DNA of 64,000 nucleotides from Iris pallida (lineage: Eukaryota; Streptophyta; Magnoliopsida; Asparagales; Iridaceae). A model generated the notes under the pieces. That model saw nothing but the letters and a program-made list of their open reading frames with translations. It made no database searches and had not been told where the DNA came from. Below are positions 1 to 9,500 of the stretch, in pieces. The first letter of the stretch is position 1; the number at the start of each line of letters is the position of its first letter. Position numbers and translations under genes: made by a program. The stretch lies in the NCBI GenBank assembly GCA_029216955.1, contig JANAVB010003400.1:16242368-16306367 (forward strand). Direction: 5' to 3'.

Positions 1-312
1 TTCGTGGATATTTTTACATCTTTTTTTTTCTATTTTGCGAAGGTTGGACTCCAATCTTGAGACTGTTTTTATAGTTATTTGGATTGGGTATGTCCAACCG
101 GCTATCTTTTGATACCTTTATTCATTTTGGACTCTTATATCTTCTGTGTTGAGCTGTGATGAGATTAGATTATTAATTCTTCTGGCCTGTGATTATTTAT
201 ATACAGCTTATGTACGTATACGAGGATTCTATATATTGGAGTATTCTTCGTATATGTGCAGCTGGCATGTTCACGTACTCGGTCCTATATATATTGGGAC
301 TGGGGCGTTACA
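1..312 (+). repeat. 3' end of the 5' LTR of A1 (partial)
   Basis: This segment aligns base for base, with scattered changes, to 15700-16011 and less closely to 55370-55531. All three end in GGGACTGGGGCGTTACA. Its upstream part is cut by the window edge. Confidence 0.9.
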
Positions 313-320
313 TGTTTTTG

Positions 321-339
321 TGGTGGTCCATGCAGGTCT
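321..339 (+). other. primer-binding site of A1, best fit tRNA-Ile(AAU)
   Basis: The sequence TGGTGGTCCATGCAGGTCT starts 8 nt after the LTR end. The same motif, TGGTAGCCCATGCAGGTC, follows the LTR of D2 at 61145. Read as the complement of a tRNA 3' end it gives CCA, a discriminator, an acceptor strand and a T-stem CCTGC. This matches my recollection of plant tRNA-Ile(AAU), whose 3' end is close to CCTGCATGGGCCACCA, with one mismatch in each element. The tRNA identity is from memory. The conserved position and motif are seen directly. Confidence 0.65.
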
Positions 340-496
340 GAAAATATTGTTGGATTACATGACTGTGCGCAACAAACCTGCATATAGGAATAGGAACAAT
401 ATCTCATCCAGAACTACTCTCTCATTGACTTCCAATCTTTTCGAAATTTCCTTCATTATTTAAATTACCTCATATCTAACCTTTTCTAATATCATC

Positions 497-521
497 ATAT
501 TTTCTTCTTCGTGCCAACAGT
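497..521 (+). promoter_or_regulatory. candidate 3' splice site directly before the gag ATG
   Basis: A pyrimidine-rich run ends in CCAACAG at 520, one base before the gag start codon at 522. The equivalent place in D2 reads TCTGTCTCTAG then G-ATG (61405/61407). A matching donor-like site lies inside the LTRs (see 14129 and 63560). Splicing is inferred. Confidence 0.45.
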
Positions 522-1820
522 ATGCATTTGAGAAGCGGACGTGCCGTCTTGGCCCTCATATCTGGTGAAGCGGCTACCACGGAGGGACAAAATACTCCGA
601 TGACTCCGGTGACACCATATCAGCCAGGACAGTCACAGCCGACCACGACCCCATCGATGGTACATCAGGAGACACAAGCACCCCAGTCAGCCAAGCTGGG
701 CAGACCACGACTGTGCCACCAGGAAGGAATGTACCACCACCACCATTCCCTCAGCAGTTTTCGCCACAGTCGGGACCTAAGATGCCTCCTCCACCGACTG
801 ATGGGAGCCCTACTTCCCAGTTCATGTATGCCATAATGCAGGCTCAGTAGCAGCAGACTTTTTGATGAGACATACTATGATGACAACATTGGCTAAACCT
901 CCATCTCCGGCACCGGTACCAGCACCGGCACTGCATCCTTATGAAGTCTCTATCAATAACTTTACAGACATGAACCCTAAGCCCTTCAGAGGAACAGAGA
1001 AGTCGTTAGAGGTGCCACAATGGCTTATTAGCACATAGAAGATACTGAAGGCTTCCCAGTTGCCAGCTCAAGATTGGATGACAGCAGTAAACCTACTTTT
1101 GGAGGACAATACCCACCACTGGTGGAAGGCAGAAAAAAGGTAACTAGGCACTGGGATCACTTGGAAGGAGTTCTATGATCTATTCTATGATAGATTCTTC
1201 CCCATCCAAGTTCGAGACGGTCTCTACGACCAGTTCCTTCATCTGAAGCAAGGAAATATGACGGTTGATGAGTATGACTAAGAATTCAATCGCCTGAGTA
1301 GATTTGGTACGGGACTGATCCCGACAGAGCTAGAGAAGGCGAGGAGATTCCATCAGGGGCTTGCACCAGAGATCAAGTCTTATACGACTACGCAGTCTCG
1401 AGTCTCCCATTCAGCTGCCTTAGAAGAAGCTCGCGCTCAGGAGATTCTTCGCAAGAAGCACATCAGACATCTAGACGTTATACACCAGCAGTTACACCAG
1501 CCCGAGCTACTCAGGGAGGACCTATCAGAGGCCCACAGGACAGCACCAGCAGAGGCCCTCACCTTATCAGAAGCCCGTTTTCCATTACTGCAGAAAGCAA
1601 GGACATCTCTATAATGACTGCAGGACTCGTCTTGGATTGTGCTTGAGATGTTGATCCAACCAGCACATGCTCAAGGACTGTCCGGAGCAACGGGCGATAG
1701 TACATTCATGGCAGAACTCGAGGCCTACAGCCCCAACACTTCTAGCACCATGGTCTGTAGTAGGAGCACCTCGCCAAATATTGCCTCCCCAAGGCGTACA
1801 ATACAACAAGGACAGCGATC
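522..1820 (+). pseudogene. A1 gag, broken
   Basis: This would be the capsid and nucleocapsid precursor of a Ty3 element. The start at 522 (MHLRSGRAV) leads into a Pro/Gln/Thr-rich N-terminus. It shifts frame near 700-840 and then continues with a recognisable gag core at about 950-1440. That core has the phrases NPKPFRGTEKSLEVPQWL, EDNTHHWWKAEKR, WKEFYDLFYDRFFP and GLAPEIKS, typical of plant Ty3 gag (retrotrans_gag family). Near 1580-1690 come YCRKQGHLYNDC and LRC-SNQHMLKDC, remnants of two zinc knuckles, the first lacking its first cysteine. In-frame stops at about 848, 1036, 1141 and 1279 mostly replace Gln or Glu codons. It is non-functional. Confidence 0.85.
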
Positions 1821-1863
1821 AGGGACTAGGACAGAATTATGGCAGGCATTCTTACTTGCTATT

Positions 1864-2320
1864 GAGGATATAGAGACAGAGGCAGAGGTCATAGCAGGTA
1901 TGGTTTTAGTTGCTTTATTTCCTGCCATTACATTGTTTGACACTGGAGCCACTCATTCATTCATAGCCACTAGTTTTGCCACTAGACACATTATTCCCAT
2001 CACACCCTTATCTAAAAATGTTAGAATCCTCACTGGTGGAGGAGTTGTACTTGTTAGTGGTGTTTTAGACTTTGTCTTATAGTGATATATGGTAGAGAGA
2101 TGAAAGCGCGACTTCTTGTATTCCCTATGCCTACATTCAATGTGGTTCTGGTTGAGCCAGTATTTCGCTCTCATAGAATGCCATAGGGGCAGTATCATCT
2201 TTAGACCACAGAATACGATGGAGTTCGAGTTCACCAAAGAAGAAGAGAGAGTTGTGATACACCCACATTGGGGACTTACATGATGATGCAGGACACCCCT
2301 CAGCACCCCTCACCACTAGT
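1864..2320 (+). pseudogene. A1 aspartic protease domain, broken
   Basis: This is the retropepsin-like protease that would process the polyprotein. The active-site loop LFDTGATHSFI is intact at about 1935-1967, preceded by AGMVLVALFPA and followed by the hydrophobic strand of the fold. The frame then breaks near 2080, where a stop ends the readable stretch. Downstream, [13 protein letters not shown] (about 2340-2375) in another frame is the usual linker into RT. The frameshift between protease and RT rules out a functional polyprotein. Confidence 0.8.
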
Positions 2321-2329
2321 TTGAGGATG

Positions 2330-3149
2330 TATTCCCCGAGGATTTGCCAGGACTGCCTCCTGACCGAGACATTGAGTTTTCTATTGAGCTTATTCCCGGA
2401 GCCGAGCCTATTTTGTCTAGTATATCGACTAGCACCTAAGGAGTTGGTAGAGATGAAGACACAGATAGACGACTTGTTGGAGAAAGGCTTTATTCGTGCC
2501 AGCACATCACCATGGGGAGCGCCCGTTCTTTTTGTGCCTAAGAAAGATGGGACAGTGCGCATGTGCATCAACTACAGAGCTTTCAATGCAGTGATGGTGA
2601 AGAACAAGTAGCCTTTATCGCGTATATGATCTATTCGATCAACTGAGTGGAGCAAAAGTATTCTCCAAGATTGACTTACGATTGGGCTATCACCAACTGA
2701 AGGTTCAGAAGGAAGACATTACGAAGACGGCATTTCGATCGTGGTATGGACACTACGAGTTCTTGGTCATGCCTTTCGGTTTGACCAACGCTCCTGCAGT
2801 CTTCATGAATTTAATGAACAAGATCTTTCACCAGTACTTGGACAAATTTGTAGTCATCTTTATAGATATCTTGATTTACTCCAAGAGTCAAGAAGAGCAT
2901 GAGCAACATCTACAGATTGTTTTGGGAACATTAAGGAACAAGCGACCTTACGCGAAGCTTAGCAAGTGTGAATTCTTTCTCAAGGAAGTATCATTTCTTG
3001 GACACATCGCTATTGGAGATGGCATATCGGTAGATCCTGAGAAGATCACAACAGTCAAGGCATGGCCCGCTCCCACATCAGCTTCTGAAATGAGAAGTTT
3101 CCTCGGACTTGCAGGATATTACCGAAGGTTCGTAGAAGATTTTTCTTGA
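2330..3149 (+). pseudogene. A1 reverse transcriptase, with the catalytic motif damaged
   Basis: RT motifs appear in order: [42 protein letters not shown], then a stop replacing the Tyr of KNKYPL at 2609. After that come [41 protein letters not shown] and [12 protein letters not shown]. The catalytic loop should read FIDDILVY. Here one Asp is missing (in-frame loss of three bases near 2865), which removes an essential metal ligand. The thumb-side motif [17 protein letters not shown] ends at a TGA (3147) where CGA (Arg) is expected. It is typical of Ty3 RT and is inactive on several counts. Confidence 0.9.
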
Positions 3150-3650
3150 ATAGTGGTGCCTATGACTCGACTCACTTGCAATCAGGAGTTTGTTTGGACA
3201 GATGAGTGTCAAGCCACTTTTGACGAGTTGAAGAAGCGCTTGACCATAGCACCTATCTTGACACTACCATCAGGACTTGAGGATTTGTGATCTACATTGA
3301 TGTATTCGGGAAGGGATTAGGATGCGTATTGATGCAGCACGGTCGTGTAGTAGCATATGCATCGAGACAGTTAAGGGTGCATGAGAAGAATTTTCCGACC
3401 CATGATCTAGAGCTTGCAGCGGTTATCTTTGCTTTGAAGCTATGGAGACACTACTTGTACGGCGACAAGGTTGACATCTACACTGATTATAAGAGCCTTA
3501 AGTACGTGTTCACATAAAAAGTGTTGAATATGCGACAACGACGTTGGTTGGATTTGATGAAGGATTACGAGATCGAGCTACATTATCATCCGGGCAAGGC
3601 TAATGTCGTGACAGACGCATTAAGCCGAAGGCCCATGGCACACTTCTTGA
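3150..3650 (+). pseudogene. A1 RNase H and linker to integrase
   Basis: The connection domain (VPMTRLTCNQEFVWTDECQATFDELKK) is followed by an RNase H-like stretch. [17 protein letters not shown] holds the first catalytic Asp, [21 protein letters not shown] the Glu, and [12 protein letters not shown] the third Asp position. A TAA at about 3515 stands where CAA (Gln) of [12 protein letters not shown] is expected. [18 protein letters not shown], the usual end of the RNase H region, is intact at about 3580-3640. The frame shifts once near 3280, at the start of this domain. Confidence 0.85.
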
Positions 3651-3879
3651 CCACACAGAAGGAGTTGATTAGAGACTTGCAGCAGCTTGGTATCGAGGTA
3701 GTATTGCCTGGAGCAGATGGCGTATTAGCCAATCTCCAGGTGCAATCATCATTGCAGAGAGGATCAAGGCGGCATTACCCACGGATGCTAGATTTCGATG
3801 GCTTAGAGAGAGGACTGAAGCAGGAGAGCAACGGGATTGAGGATTCATCCCGATGGGACATTGCGATGTGGTGATCGTA

Positions 3880-4600
3880 TTTATGTTCCTAATGGACAAT
3901 TTCGACAGGAGTTGATGACAGAAGCACACAGTTCGACTTACTCTATTCATCTGGAGGAACTAAGATGTACCGGGACTTACGGCAATATTATTGGTGGCAC
4001 AGAATGAAGCGAGAGATAGCTCGTTTCGTGGCTAAGTGTTTGGTATGCCAACAGGTGAACCGGAACCAGAGGGCGGCCGGGTTATTGCAGCCGCTACCCA
4101 TCCCTAAGTGGAAGTAGGAGCACATTACGATGGACTTCATCACAAGATTTACTCAAAGTCCTAGTAGACGAGATGCAGTATGGGTGATCGTTGATAGACT
4201 TACCAAATCAGCCCACTTCTTACCTTTTAAAGTGGGACAGTCCACAGAAGTTTTGGCAGATATGTATATGAAGTAGATAGTGAAGCTATACGGTATACCA
4301 GTTAGTATCGTGTCGGACCGTGACTCGAGGTTCACCTCGCACTTTTGGAGGAGTATACAAGAAATTTTGGGTACGCATTTGAAGTTTAGCACGTCGTACC
4401 ATCCGCAGACAGACGACCAGTTAGCGTACGATTCAGACGCTCGAGGACATGTTGAGAGCATGTATGCTTGAATTTGGAGGATCATGGAAGGACCACCTTC
4501 ATCTTGTAGAGTTTTTCTATAACAATAGCTATCAAGCGAGCATTCAGATGGCTCCGTTTGAAGCTTTTATGGTAGAAAGTGTCGAACTTCTGTCTGTTGG
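3880..4600 (+). pseudogene. A1 integrase, frameshifted
   Basis: This domain would insert the cDNA into the genome. The zinc-binding HHCC segment is readable: H in TEAHSSTYSIH, then CLVCQQV. The core follows with ITMDFITRF (first Asp) and [15 protein letters not shown] (second Asp). The third catalytic residue should lie in HPQTDGQSERTIQ. Here HPQTDDQ runs into a frameshift near 4418, and the Glu-containing part reads on in another frame ([10 protein letters not shown]). Stops at about 4116 and 4274 replace Trp and Gln codons. It is inactive. Confidence 0.85.
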
Positions 4601-4619
4601 AGCGACATAGAAGAGCGAC

Positions 4620-5159
4620 ATATATTGGGTCCCGAGTTGGTTTTGAGTACAGTGGAGAAGGTTAAGAGGATACAAGACCACCTGCGAGAAGCGCAGGATC
4701 GACAGAAGCAGTGGGCTGTTAATCGTCGTCGACCCTTGGAGTTCAAGGAAGGCGACCATGTTTTCTTGAAGATATCCCCACTTGAGGCACGATTCGCTTC
4801 GGAGGACGTGGCAAGTTAAGTACAAGATACATCGGGCCTTTCGATGTCTTAGAACGTGTTGGAGAGGTTGCCTATAGATTGGCATTGCCACCGTCTCTCG
4901 AGGGAGTACATGACGTATTCATGTGTCGCAGCCAAGGCGACACGTGGCAGACAGCAGTCACGTGCTTGATTACGCCGAAATCACTATTGGACCAAGTTTG
5001 TCGTACCAAGAGCAACCGGTAGGCATCCTTGATCGCCGAGTGAAGGTGTTACAGAATCAATTGATTCCATTGGTTCGCGTGGCTTGGAAGCATCACTCAT
5101 CGAAGAGTCTACTTGGGAGCGCGAGGACGACATTTGAATCGCTACCCTCATTTGTTTGA
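4620..5159 (+). pseudogene. A1 integrase C-terminus and chromodomain-like tail
   Basis: The segment MGPELVLSTVEKVKRIQDHLREAQDRQ with RRRPLEFKEGDHVFLKISP is the standard C-terminal integrase module. After a frameshift, LSTRYIGPFDVLERVGEVAYRLALP and HDVF lead to YQEQPVGILDRRVKVLQN and PLVRVAWKHH. That arrangement matches the chromodomain of plant chromoviruses, which is thought to steer integration to heterochromatin. It ends at 5159. The same tail occurs in element G/B at 30423-30695. Confidence 0.8.
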
Positions 5160-5260
5160 CATCCAAGGTATGTCTTGCACATGTTAGATCCGTAATATAC
5201 TTCCCTTGCATTGCATTCGACCCCCTATCTTAGTTTAATTTCGAGGACAAAATTTCTTTA

Positions 5261-5272
5261 AGTTGGAAAGGA
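5261..5272 (+). other. polypurine tract of A1
   Basis: AGTTGGAAAGGA lies immediately 5' of the TGTAAAACCC LTR start, after a TCGAGGACAAAATTTC leader. Similar leaders occur before the 3' LTRs of D2 and G/B. This is the primer position for plus-strand synthesis. Confidence 0.75.
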
Positions 5273-5517
5273 TGTAAAACCCTCTATTTTGAAAAGCAAT
5301 TAAATAATTAAATAATTAAAATGTTGCTAAGACAATTTATGAACAAATGTAAGTATGTGATTAATAATAATAACTAATAACAACAATGAATTATATGTAT
5401 ATACATAAATATATATGAAAAATATTATGAGCATATATATACATAAAGAGAATTTTAGGAGTTATAATTGGTCGAATTTTATATACGTGTATATGTGAAG
5501 ACATATACATGTGTGCG

Positions 5518-5535
5518 TATATATATTATATATAT

Positions 5536-5581
<46 letters not shown>

Positions 5582-5598
5582 TATATATATTATATTAT

Positions 5599-5629
<31 letters not shown>

Positions 5630-5630
5630 C

Positions 5631-5666
<36 letters not shown>

Positions 5667-5927
5667 ATATATTAAATAAAATAATATATACATATATACA
5701 TATATATAAATATATAATATTATATATATAATAATATTATAATATATAAATATATATTATTAATTATATATAAAAAAAATAAATAATATAAATATATATA
5801 TATATATAATATATTTATATATATATATTATATATATATATAATATATGTATAATTATTATTATTATATATTATTATTATATATATATATTATATAATTA
5901 TATATATATATAATAATTATATACATT

Positions 5928-6001
<74 letters not shown>
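5518..6001. repeat. (TA)n and AT-rich microsatellite, left flank of the LINE
   Basis: This is almost pure A/T with long uninterrupted TA runs, the longest at 5933-6001. It is part of the A1 3' LTR. The LINE begins directly at its right edge. Confidence 0.95.
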
Positions 6002-6005
<4 letters not shown>

Positions 6006-7861
6006 ATGGCTCTGTCCGCTCCCCCTTCCCCCCCCTTGCGCCCCCTGGCCCGCTCCGTCACCCGGCGTGTCCGCCCTCGCTCAGCCGGCTCCGACGCCCT
6101 CCGGTCAGTCGGCTCCGACGCCTTCATCCAGCGTCCACCGTCGGCGGCGTGGTCGCCCGCGCCGTGCGTCTCCCTACCCCGCCGGCTCCCATCCCCGGGC
6201 AGGCGGTCTTCGTCGTTCGGCCGGCTGGTCCCCGACCGGACGCTCCCGCTTCAGGAAGCGACCCCGGCCCCCCGCTCCTCCCTCCCATCGCTTCTGGGAT
6301 CCCCTCCTCCCCGGAGGTCCCCCTGTCCCCTTCCGCCTTGCCCGAAAGTAGGAGGGGTCTTCCTGCTAACCTCCTCTCCGAGCCGGGAAGCCTTGGCCGC
6401 GCCGTGTGCTTGCGTCTCGGAGTCGAATGAAGGTGGTGATGGCCAGTCTCCGCTGCCCTCGGCCTCGCCGGTCGGCGACCTCCCTCCCCTTCCCCTCCCA
6501 CCTCGCTTCTTCCTCCTCGCGCGCGCTGGTCGAAGGCGCTCGTCGCTCTGGTCGAGCGCTCCTCGGAGTTGCTCCGGCTGTCCCGTACTGAGGAGACGTC
6601 CCCTCTGTGCTGGCCCCCCTTGGGTCGCGCCTCTCAGCCTCCGGGGGCTTTGCTCCAGCAGCCCCTAGCCGAGGAGGCGCCCCGGCAGTGCTGTGCGGAG
6701 TCTCTTGCCTCGCCGTTGGACGCTCCTCTTAGGCGGTGGCCGCTTCTCCCCGCCGGAGTTCGTCGTTTGGTCGACGAGCGCGCTGCTGGAACGTCCTCGT
6801 TTCCCCCCCTCTGGCGTGTTCGGAGCTGCGGACGTCACATCCTCCCTGTCTCGCCTCGTGGGCCTGCCACCTCGGGGAGAACGCGGCTCGTGTCTCGAGC
6901 GTTGACGCTCCTGTCCGCGTTTCCTCGGTTGAACCGCCAGGGATTTCTTCCTCTCGGTTCATTTGCGCAGAGAAGCATTGTCTCCTTCGGTGGGCCCCTG
7001 CCTTGTGGAGGAGCACGTGGACGCCTCCCTCACGAGGGGACTTGATGCGCCCATTTGCGCAGCTCAGTCCGTTCCCTCCTTTCAGCTGCACGTGGGCCAG
7101 CCACTCGAGCCAAGCCTCCCATTATTCCCGCCTGCGCATTGGCTCAGTTGAGGCCTCCATCCCCGCATGCGCAGTTGGATCTTCTGAGGCTGGACACCCC
7201 CCTAGTGGGTCCCATGGATCCCATTATGCCCCCCCTTTGAGCCATCCTGCGCAGTTGACTGTCCCCCCTCTAATGGGTCCCAAGGCTCCCCTTCAGGCCC
7301 CCTCATTGAGTCATCCTGCGCAGAAGCATGCTCGACCCCCTAGTGGGTCCCATGGCTCCCAAGCCCCCCCCTAGTGGGTCCCATGGCTCCTCATCATGCC
7401 CCATTTCTGAGTCATCCTGCGCAGTTGACTGCCTCCTGCGCGGTTGGCTCTGTCCATTCCCCCACCGCGGGCCCCCGGCTCCCCAAGCTGACTCGGCGCG
7501 CCTTGCGGGTCTCTCCAACTCCGTGGATTCTCACCTCCATCCACCTCCCCTCCGCGCCTGTCGGACCCCTCCCCCGTCTCCCCTTCCTTGCAGAAGCTTG
7601 CACGACCTCCCGTCGGTACATCTCGCAGTTCCCTCCCGGGCAGCTCCCTGCAGGGCAAGGCATCGATCCCCCAGGCTGTTGCCTGCGAGGCAATCTCCCC
7701 CCCAAAGCCTTTGCCTGCTCGGGTTCTTCCATGGAGCCTGCCTCCTTTCCCCCGGCTGCTGCCGATGAGAGATTCAGGCCGGCGTCCGCCCCCCTTCATC
7801 ACCAACCATCGGGGCTCTTCCGACCATCCCGTCTGCTGCCCTCTTACATCCGGCCTTTGCC
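6002..7861 (+). promoter_or_regulatory. GC-rich 5' UTR / internal promoter region of the LINE
   Basis: This is about 1.86 kb of C-rich sequence before the ORF1 ATG. LINE promoters lie inside the 5' UTR, so this is the expected place. Open frames of up to about 220 codons occur on both strands, but they overlap each other and have no recognisable domain. I treat them as a by-product of high GC. Confidence 0.6.
7190..7450 (+). repeat. tandem repeats in the LINE 5' UTR
   Basis: CCTAGTGGGTCCCATGG recurs, with variants, at about 7201, 7269, 7350 and 7371. TGAGCCATCCTGCGCAG-like or TGAGTCATCCTGCGCAG-like units occur at about 7239, 7306 and 7409. The unit is about 65-80 bp and imperfect. Repeated promoter modules are known in 5' UTRs of some LINEs. 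A promoter role here is inferred. Confidence 0.75.
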
Positions 7862-9500
7862 GTGGCTTCGAGACGCACATCGCCCTCGCCATCTGGGCCG
7901 GACCCTTCAGTTTCCAGATCCCTCCCCAGCTTCCCCTCCTTCGCTGATGTCCTGCGGCCTGATCGTTCTCGGTCTGGCCCTATTCCGGCCGCGGAAGTTG
8001 TCCTGCCGGACGTCACTCTCTCGCCACCGCAGGACGGTTCCCCTATCCGGATCCCCTTCACTTTAGAGGAGATTCGCTCCCTATCTTCCCCTTTCTCCAG
8101 GACGTTGGTTCTTAAGTTCGGATCCGGATGCCCTAAAATTTCTGTCGTTCGACAGGCCATTTCCAGATGGGGTCTCTCGGCGTCATTCCGGATTGCTCCT
8201 CTCGATCCCAAACACCTGTTTCTTCATCTTTCCTCCGACCAGGACTACAACAGAGTGTGGGCGAAAGGACCGTCTAAAATTGACACTCAGTTTGTCAAGT
8301 TTGCCAAATGGTCTCCGAACTTCAATCCCAAGATTGATTCGACCATCATCACCTCCTGGGTCACCCTTCCCAATCTCCCCCTTGTGTGTTTTCGGCTGCA
8401 GCCCTTAAGAGGATCGCCAGCTCTTTTGGAGCCCTGGTGGACATCGCCGAAGAAACGAGAAACCTATCTAAATGTAACTATGCAAAGATTTGCGTAGAAC
8501 TGGACCTTGCCAATGAGCCACCCCAACAGATCGAGATTGATCTCGGAGATCACTCATTCAGCCAAGCGCTGGTTTACGACAACAGCATAATTTTCTGTCA
8601 ACACTGCCAGATGTGCGGCCACTCTCTTCAACACTGCTTCCGCGCTCATCCTGAACTCAAGAAGCAGGTCCCCAGGAAACCGCGAGGCACTGGCGAGGCT
8701 CCCCCATCCCGTCCCCCAGCAAAGATCCCCTCCACCCCCCTTCTCCAGATCGAAGTTCCCCATCCATACCGCCTCTACCTCCGCCCACCCCCTCCCCTCG
8801 CCATCACTCTCCATCATTCCTCCGGAGCGCTTGACGCGGTCCCAGCTGAGGGCGCTCTCGCGTCGACGGTATCCGATTGCCTCCCTAACCCCCTTTCCCC
8901 TTCTCTTGCCATCACTCTCCATAATTCCTTCGGAGCTCTAGACTTTGACCCGGAGGAGTGCTCTCCGGAGACGCCAACCTCCGACGGTCCCCCTTTCCCC
9001 CCATCCCTGCCTCTTACCGACCCCTCACTCGCTTCCCTCCATATTCCCCCATCACCCCCTCCTCCCCCGAGGCTCCAACCCGAGCCTCCCCCTCAGCACC
9101 AGTGATTCCCATTGGTCAGCCTACGGGCAGTCTCCGTTCGCGCTCCAACGGCGCGGGCGACGGGGCTCCGTCCCCCACCAATCCTCCTCCCCCCTTGCCC
9201 CGCCATGGTCCCCCTCGCCCACTCACCGGCAGATTTTGGCAGGCTCAGGAAGCGGGTTTCCTTGATCGAGGCAATCCTCTTTGCGCCCTAGCGGAGTGTG
9301 AAGACGCTGTCACTTCCACCCTGGCAGTCGCAGCCGTTAACTCCAGCTCTGATGGGGCCCTTGTTCCGGTCAATACCAGCCCCGAAAACAACTTTCTCAA
9401 GAAAAAGAAGAAATCCAAGAAACAAAGGCAGCGGACGGCGATGACCACGAGATCCGCCGCAAAGCTACAAAACACCCCTGCATCCACCCTTAATGCCTAA
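7862..9500 (+). pseudogene. LINE ORF1: DUF4283 plus CCHC zinc knuckle, frameshifted
   Basis: This is the RNA-binding ORF1 protein of plant LINEs. It starts MASRRTSPSPSG and has a Ser/Pro-rich N-terminus. A DUF4283-like block follows (about 8050-8480), with FSRTLVLKFGSGCPK, ISRWGLSASFRIAPLDPKH, VWAKGPSKI and FVKFAKWSPNFNP. Near 8391 one T is missing in CFSAAALKRI, shifting to the frame that carries FCQHCQMCGHSLQHC. That is a perfect CX2CX4HX4C knuckle at about 8593-8640. A Pro-rich tail follows, with a second shift near 8950-9100 and then a basic KKKKKSKKQRQR stretch, ending at 9500. The stop overlaps the ORF2 start as ATGCCTAA. Confidence 0.88.

Noticed and set aside
5930..6127. Open frames encoding Ile-Tyr runs over TA microsatellites (also near 13500, 45800, 46100, 59200)
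   Set aside because: They are translations of (TA)n and have no start context, domain or conservation.
6000..7860. Multiple overlapping frames in the LINE 5' UTR
   Set aside because: They compete on both strands, show no motif, and lie before the recognised ORF1 start.
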